Source: Candidatus Woesearchaeota archaeon (lineage in GTDB: Archaea > Nanobdellota > Nanobdellia > Woesearchaeales > UBA11576). From it: DNA of 48,288 nt. Where the stretch lies: positions 1-48,288 of the forward strand of contig JABJCP010000036.1 of the NCBI GenBank assembly GCA_018668595.1, written 5' to 3'. Numbering within the stretch: the stretch's first letter is position 1; each line of letters begins with the position of its first letter. Under the pieces are notes generated by a model. That model was not told the DNA's origin and did not search any database. It saw only the letters and a list, made by a program, of their open reading frames with translations. Shown one piece after another: positions 17,118 to 24,903 of this stretch. The translations under genes were made by a program, and so were the position numbers.

Positions 17118-18032
17118 TCAATCTAACATCTTAGAATAAGCTCTATAAGGTTTTGGTCCAACTACTGCTTCGCTATTTACAAATATTGTTGGAGTTCCAT
17201 AAACACCCATTTTTTCTATTTCTGTTAATTGTCGTCCATGAAGTTCCACCATTTCAGAAGAACTTACACATTCGTTTATAACAGTACTATCAATACCCAA
17301 ATCAATTAAAATATTATCAATTACTTCTTCATTTATGTTTTCAGGATCGATCTCAAATAATATGTCATTAAACTTAAAGAAATTTTTAGGTGATTTTCTA
17401 TACATACAATTTCCATAATTAGTTAAAAAATCTGTATGTGCTTTAACAGGATAATGTGCAAATACAAAACTAACATCATGTTTCACAAGTAGTTTGTTTA
17501 TTGCAGGATAAACATCTCGAGTATATGTACAACCATAACATCCAACAAATACTACTTGATCCTTCGCATCTGCGTTAAATGTCGGAAATAAATCCAAGTC
17601 AATACCATCTAAAGTTAACATTGCAGGATCTCCAACAGCACCTCCACATACAAGATCTGGTTCAGATACTTTGCTATTTTCACCTAACGGATCAAATATG
17701 CAAAATCCATCATCTTGTGGACCATTACAATTTCCATACAAATAATAATTATATCCTCCAATTCCAACATATACCATACTAACTATTGTTAAAATAATAA
17801 ATACATAAGACAAAATCACAAAATTATGATAAATAAATTTTGCAAGGAATTTATTTTTAAGAAGTAATCTTCCAGTCAGTTTATACTTGATTCTTTTATC
17901 CAAATCTGTTTTGCACTTTCTAAATGTAGTTTTTCTTATTACGCAATCTAATGCTTCTTTAGCAAGAGGTCTATATCTTACTGAAAAGATAGCCATTATT
18001 GCAAAAACCACTAAAGCTGCTATACATATCAT
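17118..18032 (-). CDS. Membrane-anchored DsbA-like thiol oxidoreductase
   Basis: 304 aa. Two membrane helices lie in the first third (residues 2-17 and about 70-93), followed by an extracytoplasmic part with scattered Cys residues (102, 111, 129) and a thioredoxin-like domain with active site C165-YG-C168 (VGCYGCTYTRDV). The cis-proline loop is GVYGTPTIFVN (P281). The CxxC after FVG and the helical insertion resemble DsbA/DsbG-type domains fused to membrane modules in archaea. It probably forms or exchanges disulfides in secreted proteins. The first helix region is short for a VKOR domain, so VKOR fusion is not supported. A TATA box at 18056-18067 fits a leaderless start. Confidence 0.82.
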   Translation of the reverse strand: MICIAALVVFAIMAIFSVRYRPLAKEALDCVIRKTTFRKCKTDLDKRIKYKLTGRLLLKNKFLAKFIYHNFVILSYVFIILTIVSMVYVGIGGYNYYLYGNCNGPQDDGFCIFDPLGENSKVSEPDLVCGGAVGDPAMLTLDGIDLDLFPTFNADAKDQVVFVGCYGCTYTRDVYPAINKLLVKHDVSFVFAHYPVKAHTDFLTNYGNCMYRKSPKNFFKFNDILFEIDPENINEEVIDNILIDLGIDSTVINECVSSSEMVELHGRQLTEIEKMGVYGTPTIFVNSEAVVGPKPYRAYSKMLD

Positions 18033-18055
18033 AATATAGCAAGGATTTCGAGCTC

Positions 18056-18067
18056 ATTTATAAAATT
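18056..18067 (-). promoter_or_regulatory. TATA box of the DsbA-like gene
   Basis: Minus-strand ATTTTATAAATG centred about 29 bp before the ATG at 18032. Confidence 0.5.
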
Positions 18068-18102
18068 TATTGTAGATTTTAAAGGTATTGAACCTATTCA
18101 AC

Positions 18103-18172
18103 ACAGTACAATAAGTACTGCACAATTAATACATCACATTTAATACAGTGCAATCAATACATCACAATAAAT
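18103..18172. repeat. Five tandem 14-bp imperfect repeats
   Basis: Units ACAGTACAATAAGT, ACTGCACAATTAAT, ACATCACATTTAAT, ACAGTGCAATCAAT and ACATCACAATAAAT follow one another without gaps. Within the first, CAGTAC-AATAA-GTACTG (18104-18120) is a perfect inverted repeat. The array ends 34 bp before the ATG of the 133-aa gene and just before its TATA-like ATAATTTAAAC, so it could be a multi-site regulator target. Confidence 0.65.
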
Positions 18173-18206
18173 AATTTAAACTAACGCTCTAATTAATTAA
18201 TTTAAT

Positions 18207-18608
18207 ATGGGAATCCAAGTTGAATTTAATCCAGATTTAGCATTAAGAAATATTAGCGAATATAAAAATAATAATCGTTCTTTAGAAGAATGTATTCCTG
18301 AAACTTTAAAGCCTGGAAAAAGTTATGAATTTCTAAAAAAAGGTCAAAGAAATTATTGGCTAGAAGGTGAAATTCCTTTACTTGAAACAAAAGGAAACAG
18401 CAATCTTTCAAGACCCAAAGCAAGCATTCAAATTATTGAAGCAACTCACTTTATGAAAGAACTAGATAAAGAACCAGATAAAACACAATATAAAAAATCA
18501 AACAATAACAATTCTGAAATTTATACTAAAGGAAAATATGTAGTGATTGAAGTTTTTGATGATTCTGATTCTAAAATTAATTTTGAAGGCTTTGAAAGAA
18601 TTAAGTAA
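18207..18608 (+). CDS. Hypothetical soluble protein
   Basis: 133 aa, unrecognised. Beta-rich by composition (SIQIIEATHFM, GKYVVIEVFDDSDSKINFEGF) with an Asn/Lys-rich loop around 97-104. No membrane segment or Cys motif. It is preceded by the five-unit 14-bp repeat array and a TATA-like ATAATTTAAAC about 30 bp before the ATG, so it probably has its own regulated promoter. Function unknown. Confidence 0.7.
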   Translation: MGIQVEFNPDLALRNISEYKNNNRSLEECIPETLKPGKSYEFLKKGQRNYWLEGEIPLLETKGNSNLSRPKASIQIIEATHFMKELDKEPDKTQYKKSNNNNSEIYTKGKYVVIEVFDDSDSKINFEGFERIK

Positions 18609-18630
18609 TTTAATAAATCTTCTAGTAAAC

Positions 18631-19876
18631 TTAATTCAATAAAACTATTGAAAAATTCAAAATAACTGCAAAACTCACCCATAATAAATAAGGTATAAGA
18701 ACATATGCTGCTGTTTTTTCAAGTTTATGAAACCAAACTATTGTTAATAGAATAAATATCCACAATAACACTATTTCTAAAAGTGCTAGTAAAGGGTTTT
18801 GTAATCCAAAGAAAATTATGGACCATATAGAATTCAAAAAAAAGCTGAATAAAAAATATTATTGATGCATTTCTTTTTAGTTTTCTATCAAGAGGAGTTG
18901 TTTGCCAAATTAAAAAAATCGAAATTCCAATCAATACATAAAGAATTATCCACACTGGACCAAATACCCAGCCAGGAGGATTAAATATTGGTTTGCTCAA
19001 AACAGCATACCAAGTATCAACAGATGATCGAGTAAAAAAAGTTCCCATTATACCTGCTAATTGTGCAATAAAAATAGCTAAAATTAATTGAACAGTTTTT
19101 TTGGATGTGCAACCTTCATTTACAAAACAAGGAACTAAAACACTAGTTCTATTTTTATAGTCGAGATATGTTTTATTATTTCCCCATTTTTCAGTTGCAC
19201 TTTTTTCTAGTTTTGGAATTCCTGTTAAGAATAATAAAATAAATGAAATAAATATTGGACTGATTAATGCTATAAGACTTTGATGAAGAGAAAGTGAACC
19301 TAATGTAAAAACATACACTCCCACCCAGATTAATATTTCTCCAAAATAATTCGGGTGTCGAGAATATTTCCACAAACCTGTTTCAATCCATTTTCCTTTG
19401 TTCGCAGGATTAATTTTAAATAAATATTTTTGAATATCTGCTAGTGATTCGATCATTATTCCTAAAATCCAAATAACTAATCCAAATAATGAAGTTACTC
19501 CAAATGTTCCGTCGATCATAAAGAAAAATAATGCAGGGACTGAAATTACTGTAACACTAATTCCTTGCAAAAACCAAAATATTCCTAATTTCCAAAAACT
19601 ATTACGTAAGGTATCAAATCGTTTATCATGTTTCATCCGACGTATTCTAATAACTAAATAAGATGATAACCGAAGTGCCCAAAATAAAATCATAATAAAT
19701 AATACTAATTTTGCAAATGAAACTCCTCCAACAATCAGCGCAATTATTGATAAAACAACAAACGTAAATCCATATGCAAAGTCTGTTAATTTATCTGTTT
19801 TAAAAAGAAATGAGGGAATAAATAAAACTAATTGAATAATTAGAGATATTGCAAAAAAATGAATGATCGTAAGCAT
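18631..19876 (-). pseudogene. DUF1295-TspO/MBR membrane fusion, frameshifted
   Basis: The N-terminal part is a DUF1295 (steroid 5-alpha-reductase-like) membrane domain with KYSRHPNYFGEILIW and the preceding GLW. It is followed by a TspO/MBR (tryptophan-rich sensory) domain with WYAVLSKPIFNPPGWVFGPVW. The frame is then lost in a run of eight A's at 18836-18843. Removing one base restores the TspO C-terminus (FLNSIWSIIFFGLQNPLLAL) to a stop at 18631, for a protein of about 414 aa. As read, the product ends in an unrelated tail at 18725. The start at 19876 (MLTIIHFFAIS) is favoured by the TATA box 29 bp upstream; an ATG at 19891 lies too close to it. Homopolymer sequencing error, true mutation and slippage are all possible. 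Confidence 0.8.
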
Positions 19877-19899
19877 ATACACGTAAAACATTAACTAGG

Positions 19900-19909
19900 T
19901 ATATAAAGT
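19900..19909 (-). promoter_or_regulatory. TATA box deciding the DUF1295-TspO start
   Basis: Minus-strand CTTTATATAC centred 29 bp before the ATG at 19876 and only 14 bp before the outer ATG at 19891. Confidence 0.5.
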
Positions 19910-19973
19910 TATTCCCTTATTTCAAGAGATAAAATCCGAAAACTTTTTATTGAACAAATTATTCCTTTGAATT

Positions 19974-20540
19974 ATGTCAACAATATTTATTATTCATGGG
20001 TCTTTTGGAAATCCTAGTGAAAACTGGTTTCCTTGGCTAAAATCAAAACTCGAAGAGTTAGGCCACGAGGTTTTTGTACCAACATTCCCAACTCCTGACG
20101 AACAATCTCTTGAAAATTGGCTAAAAGTTTTTGAACCATATAAATCAAAAATAAAAGAAGACACAATCTTTGTAGGTCATAGTCTTGGTCCTGCATTCAT
20201 CCTCTCAATTCTCGAAAAAATAAATACTAAAATTAAATCTGCTTTTTTTGTTTCAGGATTTATTTCAAAAATTGCAAATCCTGATTTTGAAGAAATTAAC
20301 AAAACTTTTGTTGAAAAAGAATTTGATTGGAAAAAAATTAAACAAAATTGTAATAAATTCACAATTTTTCATTCAGATAATGATCCTTATGTTCCAATTG
20401 AAAAAGTTAAAGAATTAATTCTAAAATTAGATCCTAAAAATGTAGATTTTTTTATTGTTCCAAAAGCAGGTCACTTTAACAAAGAGTCTGGTTTTACTGA
20501 TTTTGAAAGTTTATTGAAAGAAGTAAAAAAGATTATTTGA
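19974..20540 (+). CDS. RBBP9/YdeN-type serine hydrolase
   Basis: 188 aa alpha/beta hydrolase. N-terminal FIIHGSFGNPSENWFPWL is typical of the RBBP9/YdeN family. The nucleophile elbow is GHSLG (Ser70), the acid is probably Asp137 in HSDNDPYVP, and the catalytic His is His167 in KAGHFN, so the triad is complete. Length matches the family. Substrate unknown; these enzymes cleave esters or peptides. TATA-like CTTTTTAT (19943-19950) is 27 bp before the ATG, so it is leaderless and monocistronic. Confidence 0.92.
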   Translation: MSTIFIIHGSFGNPSENWFPWLKSKLEELGHEVFVPTFPTPDEQSLENWLKVFEPYKSKIKEDTIFVGHSLGPAFILSILEKINTKIKSAFFVSGFISKIANPDFEEINKTFVEKEFDWKKIKQNCNKFTIFHSDNDPYVPIEKVKELILKLDPKNVDFFIVPKAGHFNKESGFTDFESLLKEVKKII

Positions 20541-20562
20541 TTTAACAATATGTGACTAACTA

Positions 20563-20811
20563 CTATTGCTCATTCTTATGATACAAATTCAAAAATACAA
20601 CAGTATTTTCCTCTACAAAATAAACATAAGCCAATCTAAATGGTTTTACATATACTTCTCTCGTCCCTCTTCTAGAATATCGCATAGGTTTTCCTAACTC
20701 AGGATTATTTTTTATTTTAACAAATTGCTTAATTATCCTATTCTTGATATTAGAATCATTAATCTTATCAAATATTTTCTTAAAGTTAGGATTAAAAGCT
20801 AACTTCACCAT
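20563..20811 (-). CDS. RelE/ParE-family putative toxin
   Basis: 82 aa. LAFNPNFKKIFDKI, an internal helix pair, MRYSRRGTREVYVKPFRLAYVYF and a C-terminal strand VVFLNLYHKNEQ fit the RelE/ParE fold; the Arg/Tyr-rich strands and the terminal HKNEQ resemble archaeal RelE. Its start overlaps the antitoxin stop by 7 nt, implying translational coupling in antitoxin-toxin order. By family it should cleave ribosome-bound mRNA, but this is inference. Confidence 0.88.
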   Translation of the reverse strand: MVKLAFNPNFKKIFDKINDSNIKNRIIKQFVKIKNNPELGKPMRYSRRGTREVYVKPFRLAYVYFVEENTVVFLNLYHKNEQ

Positions 20812-21074
20812 TTTTTCATCTCTTCAATTGCTTCATCAAAATCCATTTCAATGAATTCTCCTTTTTCTAATCTCTGCCAAGCTTCTTCTGTTCGTCGAGC
20901 AAATTCTAAATCCTCCTCAAGATTTTTATCAAACTCACTAGCTTTCTTTAGAATTAGTTGTTGTCCATTTTTTATAATTACCAATTTTTCACCTTCTTTT
21001 AAATCTTGCCGCATATCTGCAGGTATTACTATTTGTCCTTTTGAACTTATTTTTGTAATTGCAATATCAACCAT
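20805..21074 (-). CDS. AbrB-type antitoxin
   Basis: 89 aa from the ATG at 21074, chosen because GGTGA stands directly before it and the first residues (ITKISSKGQIVIPADMRQ) are the complete SpoVT/AbrB DNA-binding motif; the open frame to 21164 would run through the promoter and operator. The C-terminal half is acidic and helical (EFIEMDFDEAIEEMKKW), the usual toxin-neutralising tail. It lies upstream of the RelE-type gene with a 7-nt overlap. A perfect 16-bp palindrome stands 12 bp before the ATG, where the protein probably represses its own operon. Confidence 0.88.
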   Translation of the reverse strand: MVDIAITKISSKGQIVIPADMRQDLKEGEKLVIIKNGQQLILKKASEFDKNLEEDLEFARRTEEAWQRLEKGEFIEMDFDEAIEEMKKW

Positions 21075-21085
21075 ATTATCACCAA

Positions 21086-21101
21086 GTAAGATTAATCTTA
21101 C
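21086..21101. promoter_or_regulatory. 16-bp perfect palindrome, antitoxin operator
   Basis: GTAAGATTAATCTTAC is fully self-complementary. It sits between the TATA-like GATTTAAATG (minus strand, 21107-21116) and the ATG at 21074, covering the expected transcription start. Autorepression by the AbrB-type antitoxin is the natural reading. Confidence 0.65.
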
Positions 21102-21225
21102 CAAGCATTTAAATCTTTCGATTTTGAATACAATAAATGTAAAAAAACATTCAAAAAAAGACAATAATTAAGTCGAGAAACTGCTTAATAAATCTTTCTC
21201 AAAATAATCAAAGGGATTTTCAGAA

Positions 21226-21248
21226 AAGTTGAAATATTTTCAGAAATT
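21226..21248. repeat. 23-bp direct repeat, copy 1
   Basis: 21 of 23 bases match the copy at 21406-21428; both contain ATTTTCAGAAATT or a close variant. A partial third copy (GGGATTTTCAGAAA) begins at 21214. The two full copies bracket the ORF6N remnant. Confidence 0.6.
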
Positions 21249-21419
21249 ATTAACAACTCCTTGTTCTGTAAAAACATAAGGAAAAAAGCGACGCCCACCA
21301 CTGCCTTCAATTTTTGACATTCCATTTTGGAATATCAAAGAATCTGCTTTGTTCATGGTCTCATTTTGCGACCTTAAATCACTATTGTTTAAGGTAACGT
21401 CAACTAAGTTGAAGGATTT
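21240..21419 (-). pseudogene. ORF6N-domain remnant
   Basis: A 59-codon open stretch on the minus strand ends at TGA (21240-21242) and has an in-frame stop just upstream at 21420-21422. It encodes LNNSDLRSQNETMN and GGRRFFPYVFTEQGV, the central signature of the ORF6N domain found in phage-related antirepressor and plasmid proteins. The rest of the domain is missing on both sides: after FTEQGV the reading stops within four codons. The nearest ATG (21356) gives 38 aa. It is best read as a decayed mobile-element gene trapped between 23-bp direct repeats. Confidence 0.6.
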
Positions 21420-21428
21420 TCAGAAATT
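21406..21428. repeat. 23-bp direct repeat, copy 2
   Basis: Partner of the copy at 21226-21248, differing at two positions. The remainder of 21429-21513 is A-rich and shows no gene. Confidence 0.6.
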
Positions 21429-21513
21429 AAGAAAACATTAACAAAAAATTAAAAAAAAATAAAAACAAAGAAATAAAAAAGCCTAAACCCAAACAACTTA
21501 AAACAAAAAAAGT

Positions 21514-22116
21514 TTATTCTCCACCGTGCAAAAACTTACTCAACAAATTTTTTAATAATTTTGGAACCAGGGGTTTTTTATCTTTTGGTTTTTTGAATCT
21601 TTCTTTTGTAAAATCATCAATTCCGCCGTATAAACTTTGTACTGCTGTCGAGTATTCAACTTTTAAGAAAATACATTCAGGATCTGAATCAATAACATCT
21701 TCTAACATGTTTTTCCAAGTTTTATTGTGTTTTCCACAACCACACATTACTGCAAGTTGATCTGGATCTGCATTATCAGGAACTGCTTTTATAACATTTT
21801 CATTTACATTTCCAAAAATAGAATATTTTACTCTTGCATCATAAATCTTTTTCATTATATTCATTCCGATTTTATCTCTTGTTTTTGCATGCTCTAAAAT
21901 TTCATTTGGAGAATGCATTGTTCCGTCAATATCTATCTGATCAGGAATTTCTCCAGGACTTCCATAGCAATCACAATACCTACTGGTTTTTTTCAGTTCA
22001 TAACTTTTCACCCAACGCACTAGTTCATTTTCTATTACTTGTTGTACACCCGAATTATTGTCTACAGAATAATCAATTGATTTAACTTTTTCTTTTAATT
22101 CTTGAATTATATTCAT
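21514..22116 (-). CDS. Hypothetical Cys/His-containing protein
   Basis: 200 aa, unrecognised. A CDCYGSPGEIPDQIDIDGT stretch (about 48-66) and CGCGKHNKTW (about 124-133) carry four cysteines and a histidine that could bind a metal. The C-terminus is basic and proline/lysine-rich (FKKPKDKKPLVPKLLKN). No membrane helix. Its leader shares TTTTAGGGGTAGTAAT with the 213-aa gene at 8895-9536, and a TATA-like TTTTATATAATC lies upstream. Divergent from the membrane/protease pair at 22312. Function unknown. Confidence 0.72.
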   Translation of the reverse strand: MNIIQELKEKVKSIDYSVDNNSGVQQVIENELVRWVKSYELKKTSRYCDCYGSPGEIPDQIDIDGTMHSPNEILEHAKTRDKIGMNIMKKIYDARVKYSIFGNVNENVIKAVPDNADPDQLAVMCGCGKHNKTWKNMLEDVIDSDPECIFLKVEYSTAVQSLYGGIDDFTKERFKKPKDKKPLVPKLLKNLLSKFLHGGE

Positions 22117-22301
22117 TTGTTTGTCCCCCTAAATAAATTGAATTATGATTACTACCCCTAAAATCACACAGATTATATAAAATTTACCATTTCATACTAC
22201 TATAAAGTAAATAAAATCAATAAAACTTATAAATGACTACCATTTACTACAATTAATATTATTAAAGTAATAAGAGGGGCTCAATTTTATCAATGAATAC
22301 G

Positions 22302-22306
22302 AGGTA
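22302..22306 (+). promoter_or_regulatory. Shine-Dalgarno site of the 381-aa gene
   Basis: GAGGT 5-6 nt before the ATG at 22312 fixes this start. The transcript must therefore carry a leader, with the promoter among the A+T-rich sequence at about 22200-22280. Confidence 0.45.
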
Positions 22307-22311
22307 GTAGA

Positions 22312-23457
22312 ATGACACCTAAAAATAATGGATTTAAACAAAAAAAATACAGGAGATTAACATTAGGATTTCTAGGCGCGACAATGGTTTTTGGAGGAAT
22401 GGCTGCAAATAATTTATGGAGTCTTCACACATTTGACAAATATGTAATCAAACCAATTGAAATTGCTGCAAATGTTCCTTCTGTTGCTAGTTCAAAAGAT
22501 CGACCTGATGAACTTTCAATGCAGACTTCTCTTATAGAAGCAAAATCAAAACTTAATGTTTCAAGAATGAAAAATCCTGCAATTATTTGGGAAACTCCTC
22601 TTACTGAAATCGACGAGCTTGAAGAATTATTAGATAAAGCTATTGAAAGAACCGGACAAATTGGAGAATTCCAAGACGCATTTGAAAACAGAACTGTCGA
22701 CGAAAATGCTCCGGAGTGGGTTAAAAAAGCTCATAAAACTCTTGATTTGAAGACTGCTCTCAAAGATTTATCAGAAGAAGAACTTGAAACAATAAACAAA
22801 ATTACTCCTTCTTTAATTGAGCTTGCAGAAAGCGAGTATGGTCAAAGAATTGGTAGCGAATATGAAGCATTGAATACTGTTGTTTCTGGCGGAACTAGAA
22901 TTCAAGCTAAAAATCTTAAAGAATCTCACAGATCATTGCTCGATACATTAAATGCTGCAGCAGGGTGGAGATCTATTATTAGATTCCAAGCAGATGATTA
23001 CAAAGAAGCATATGCGCATGTATTCATAGGATATCTTAAAGCAAATATGGGTTATGTTGCAGATGGAATTAAGAATTTTAAAGAAGCTAAAAAACTAATG
23101 GATGAATATCCTGATGGTAAAAACTTAGCAATTTTTAGAAACACTCCTAACATGAGTCAAAAAACCATTAAAGGTTTAATCAATAGTTCAATTAGAGAAC
23201 TTAATGAATTAAATAAAGATCCTAGCAAATATTCAACTGGTTGGTGGAAAAGATTGAGATACTATAATCAGTCGATCGGCGGTCAAACAAATCCTAGTAT
23301 TCAAGATATGTCTGAAGTAATTCAAAGTAGATATTATACTAGAATGTTTTGGGCAGGAATTTTAGCAGGAATTTGTTTCCTTGGAGCAGGAAGATATGGA
23401 AAGCGATGGCGTAATGCTAAAAAATATGAAGTAAAACACGAAGAATATGACATTTGA
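22312..23457 (+). CDS. Two-helix membrane protein with helical domain
   Basis: 381 aa, unrecognised. A hydrophobic helix follows a basic N-terminus (LTLGFLGATMVFGGMAA, about 17-33) and another lies near the C-terminus (MFWAGILAGICFLGAGRYG), ending in a charged tail. The long middle part is alpha-helical; HVFIGYLKANMGYVADGIKNF (positions about 240-260) looks like a TPR hairpin. The topology suggests an extracytoplasmic helical domain between two membrane anchors. The 3' end overlaps the HExxH protease gene by 11 nt, so the two products probably act together at the membrane. Confidence 0.78.
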   Translation: MTPKNNGFKQKKYRRLTLGFLGATMVFGGMAANNLWSLHTFDKYVIKPIEIAANVPSVASSKDRPDELSMQTSLIEAKSKLNVSRMKNPAIIWETPLTEIDELEELLDKAIERTGQIGEFQDAFENRTVDENAPEWVKKAHKTLDLKTALKDLSEEELETINKITPSLIELAESEYGQRIGSEYEALNTVVSGGTRIQAKNLKESHRSLLDTLNAAAGWRSIIRFQADDYKEAYAHVFIGYLKANMGYVADGIKNFKEAKKLMDEYPDGKNLAIFRNTPNMSQKTIKGLINSSIRELNELNKDPSKYSTGWWKRLRYYNQSIGGQTNPSIQDMSEVIQSRYYTRMFWAGILAGICFLGAGRYGKRWRNAKKYEVKHEEYDI

Positions 23458-24802
23458 TCCAGATAAAACAAAAGTATTAAAGATTGCAATAGGCGCATAC
23501 GAGTGGACTGTTGGATTTGGTAGAATTCTTTATTACGGAATAGCGCCTCTTAGAGATAAAACTTCTAAACAAGATGCTCAGAAAAAAATGCATAATTTTA
23601 TTGAGGGAATCGAAATCAATTTCAAGCCTAAGTATAATGATCCTCTAAGTTTAAGAATTCGTGAAAAAAAGGCGCTTCTAAGCTTAATTGATATGCACAA
23701 AACAGTTTATGGAAATAAAAAAAAGAATGAATTAGAAGGAATACAGGAAATGCTAGCAGGAATAGAAACTGAAATAACAAAACTTAAAGATAAAACTGAA
23801 AACAAAAACAACAATAAAGACAATAAAGACAATAACAACAATAAAAACAATAACAACAATAACAACAATAAAAAAAGTCTTGAAGATAAATTAAATTCAA
23901 TGGGAGATCATTATATTCCCTTAGAAAAAATTCCTCACAGTCAAGCACCTCTTCTTTGGAAAACTGCTCTTGAGTATGACCTTAAAGGAATTATTCCTGG
24001 ACCTCATGAAAAACTTACTCAATTTATTTTCAGAGGAAATACCTTGCTTTATGCACACAAACAACTTAAAAAAAATCGAAAAGAACTAAAATTTACTGTT
24101 AATAATAAAGAATTTAGTTATGAATTAGATTTAGAACCTAATTCAATACCTAAGTTTATTCGTCAAAAAGATTTAGAAAAAGCAAACAAAAAAATTCCTT
24201 ATTACATGGATTTAACTTGGGTTGCAGCATACATAAAAAATCCAAAAGATTTAATGGTTCCTGCACTAGGAATTACATTCACACTTCCTGATTATAATGG
24301 TATTAATTTTATACAAATGCGTGATGAATATAAAAACGAAAAACAATTTTTTAATGTTCTTGCTCACGAAATGGTTCACGCAGGTACTGTTTACTTAGAA
24401 ACACGTAAGCAATATGTTGAAACTAAAGCATATCATGTTGGAAAAGGAAGTATGGTTCTTGGAGAGTATGCTGTTGCACTTAATGCAAGACCTCGTCTTT
24501 GGATGAATGCTATGAAATGGACTATTGAGTTTTTCTTAAGAACTACAATGCCTGATAAATGGTTGAAAATAGTTCCTAAAATAAAATCAGGAATAGACAT
24601 AGTGGAAAATACTGGTTCGTTTAGAGAAACTAAAAAGTATCTTGAAAAACTTTATGGGCAAAAAGGAAATTATATTCTTGGACGATTAAATGCTGATGAA
24701 ATGGAAGAATTCCGTGACACAAATGATATTCCTGGACGAATTGCTTTGAAAAAAGATCTTAAGTGGCAAATCATGAAAACAAACTTAGAAAAAATTGAAT
24801 AA
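23447..24802 (+). CDS. HExxH metalloprotease with Asn-rich linker
   Basis: 451 aa. The zinc motif HEMVH is at about 307-311 (NVLAHEMVHAGTVYL) and a Glu near 342 (VLGEYAVAL) is a possible third ligand. The N-terminal 110 residues are helical, followed by a low-complexity Asn/Lys/Asp linker (about 118-145) encoded by AAC/AAT-rich repeats. There is no signal peptide, so it likely works on the cytoplasmic side or is recruited by the membrane protein whose gene overlaps it by 11 nt. Substrate unknown; no close named family recognised. Confidence 0.82.
   Translation: MTFDPDKTKVLKIAIGAYEWTVGFGRILYYGIAPLRDKTSKQDAQKKMHNFIEGIEINFKPKYNDPLSLRIREKKALLSLIDMHKTVYGNKKKNELEGIQEMLAGIETEITKLKDKTENKNNNKDNKDNNNNKNNNNNNNNKKSLEDKLNSMGDHYIPLEKIPHSQAPLLWKTALEYDLKGIIPGPHEKLTQFIFRGNTLLYAHKQLKKNRKELKFTVNNKEFSYELDLEPNSIPKFIRQKDLEKANKKIPYYMDLTWVAAYIKNPKDLMVPALGITFTLPDYNGINFIQMRDEYKNEKQFFNVLAHEMVHAGTVYLETRKQYVETKAYHVGKGSMVLGEYAVALNARPRLWMNAMKWTIEFFLRTTMPDKWLKIVPKIKSGIDIVENTGSFRETKKYLEKLYGQKGNYILGRLNADEMEEFRDTNDIPGRIALKKDLKWQIMKTNLEKIE
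23799..23874 (+). repeat. AAC/AAT-rich low-complexity tract inside the protease gene
   Basis: Runs of AACAAT- and AAAGAC-like units encode the Asn/Lys linker. Such triplet tracts are prone to length change. Confidence 0.6.
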
Positions 24803-24851
24803 AAAAATTAAATGAAAAAAACATTCAATTAACATTCTTAACCACCCATCT

Positions 24852-24903
24852 CAACTAACACATTCAACTAACATATTCAACCAACATATTCAACCAACAT
24901 CTT
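24852..24903. repeat. Four tandem 13-bp repeats
   Basis: Units CAACTAACACATT, CAACTAACATATT, CAACCAACATATT and CAACCAACATCTT. The array spans the 3' end of the minus-strand 271-aa gene, whose TGA at 24877-24879 lies inside it; its last eight or so codons are made of repeat. Confidence 0.7.

Noticed and set aside
17118-18032. Vitamin K epoxide reductase fusion
   Set aside because: Only two membrane helices and no VKOR Ser/CxxC pattern; the DsbA-like reading fits better.
21075-21164. Longer start for the AbrB antitoxin
   Set aside because: The extension would be translated from the operator and TATA region and has no ribosome site.
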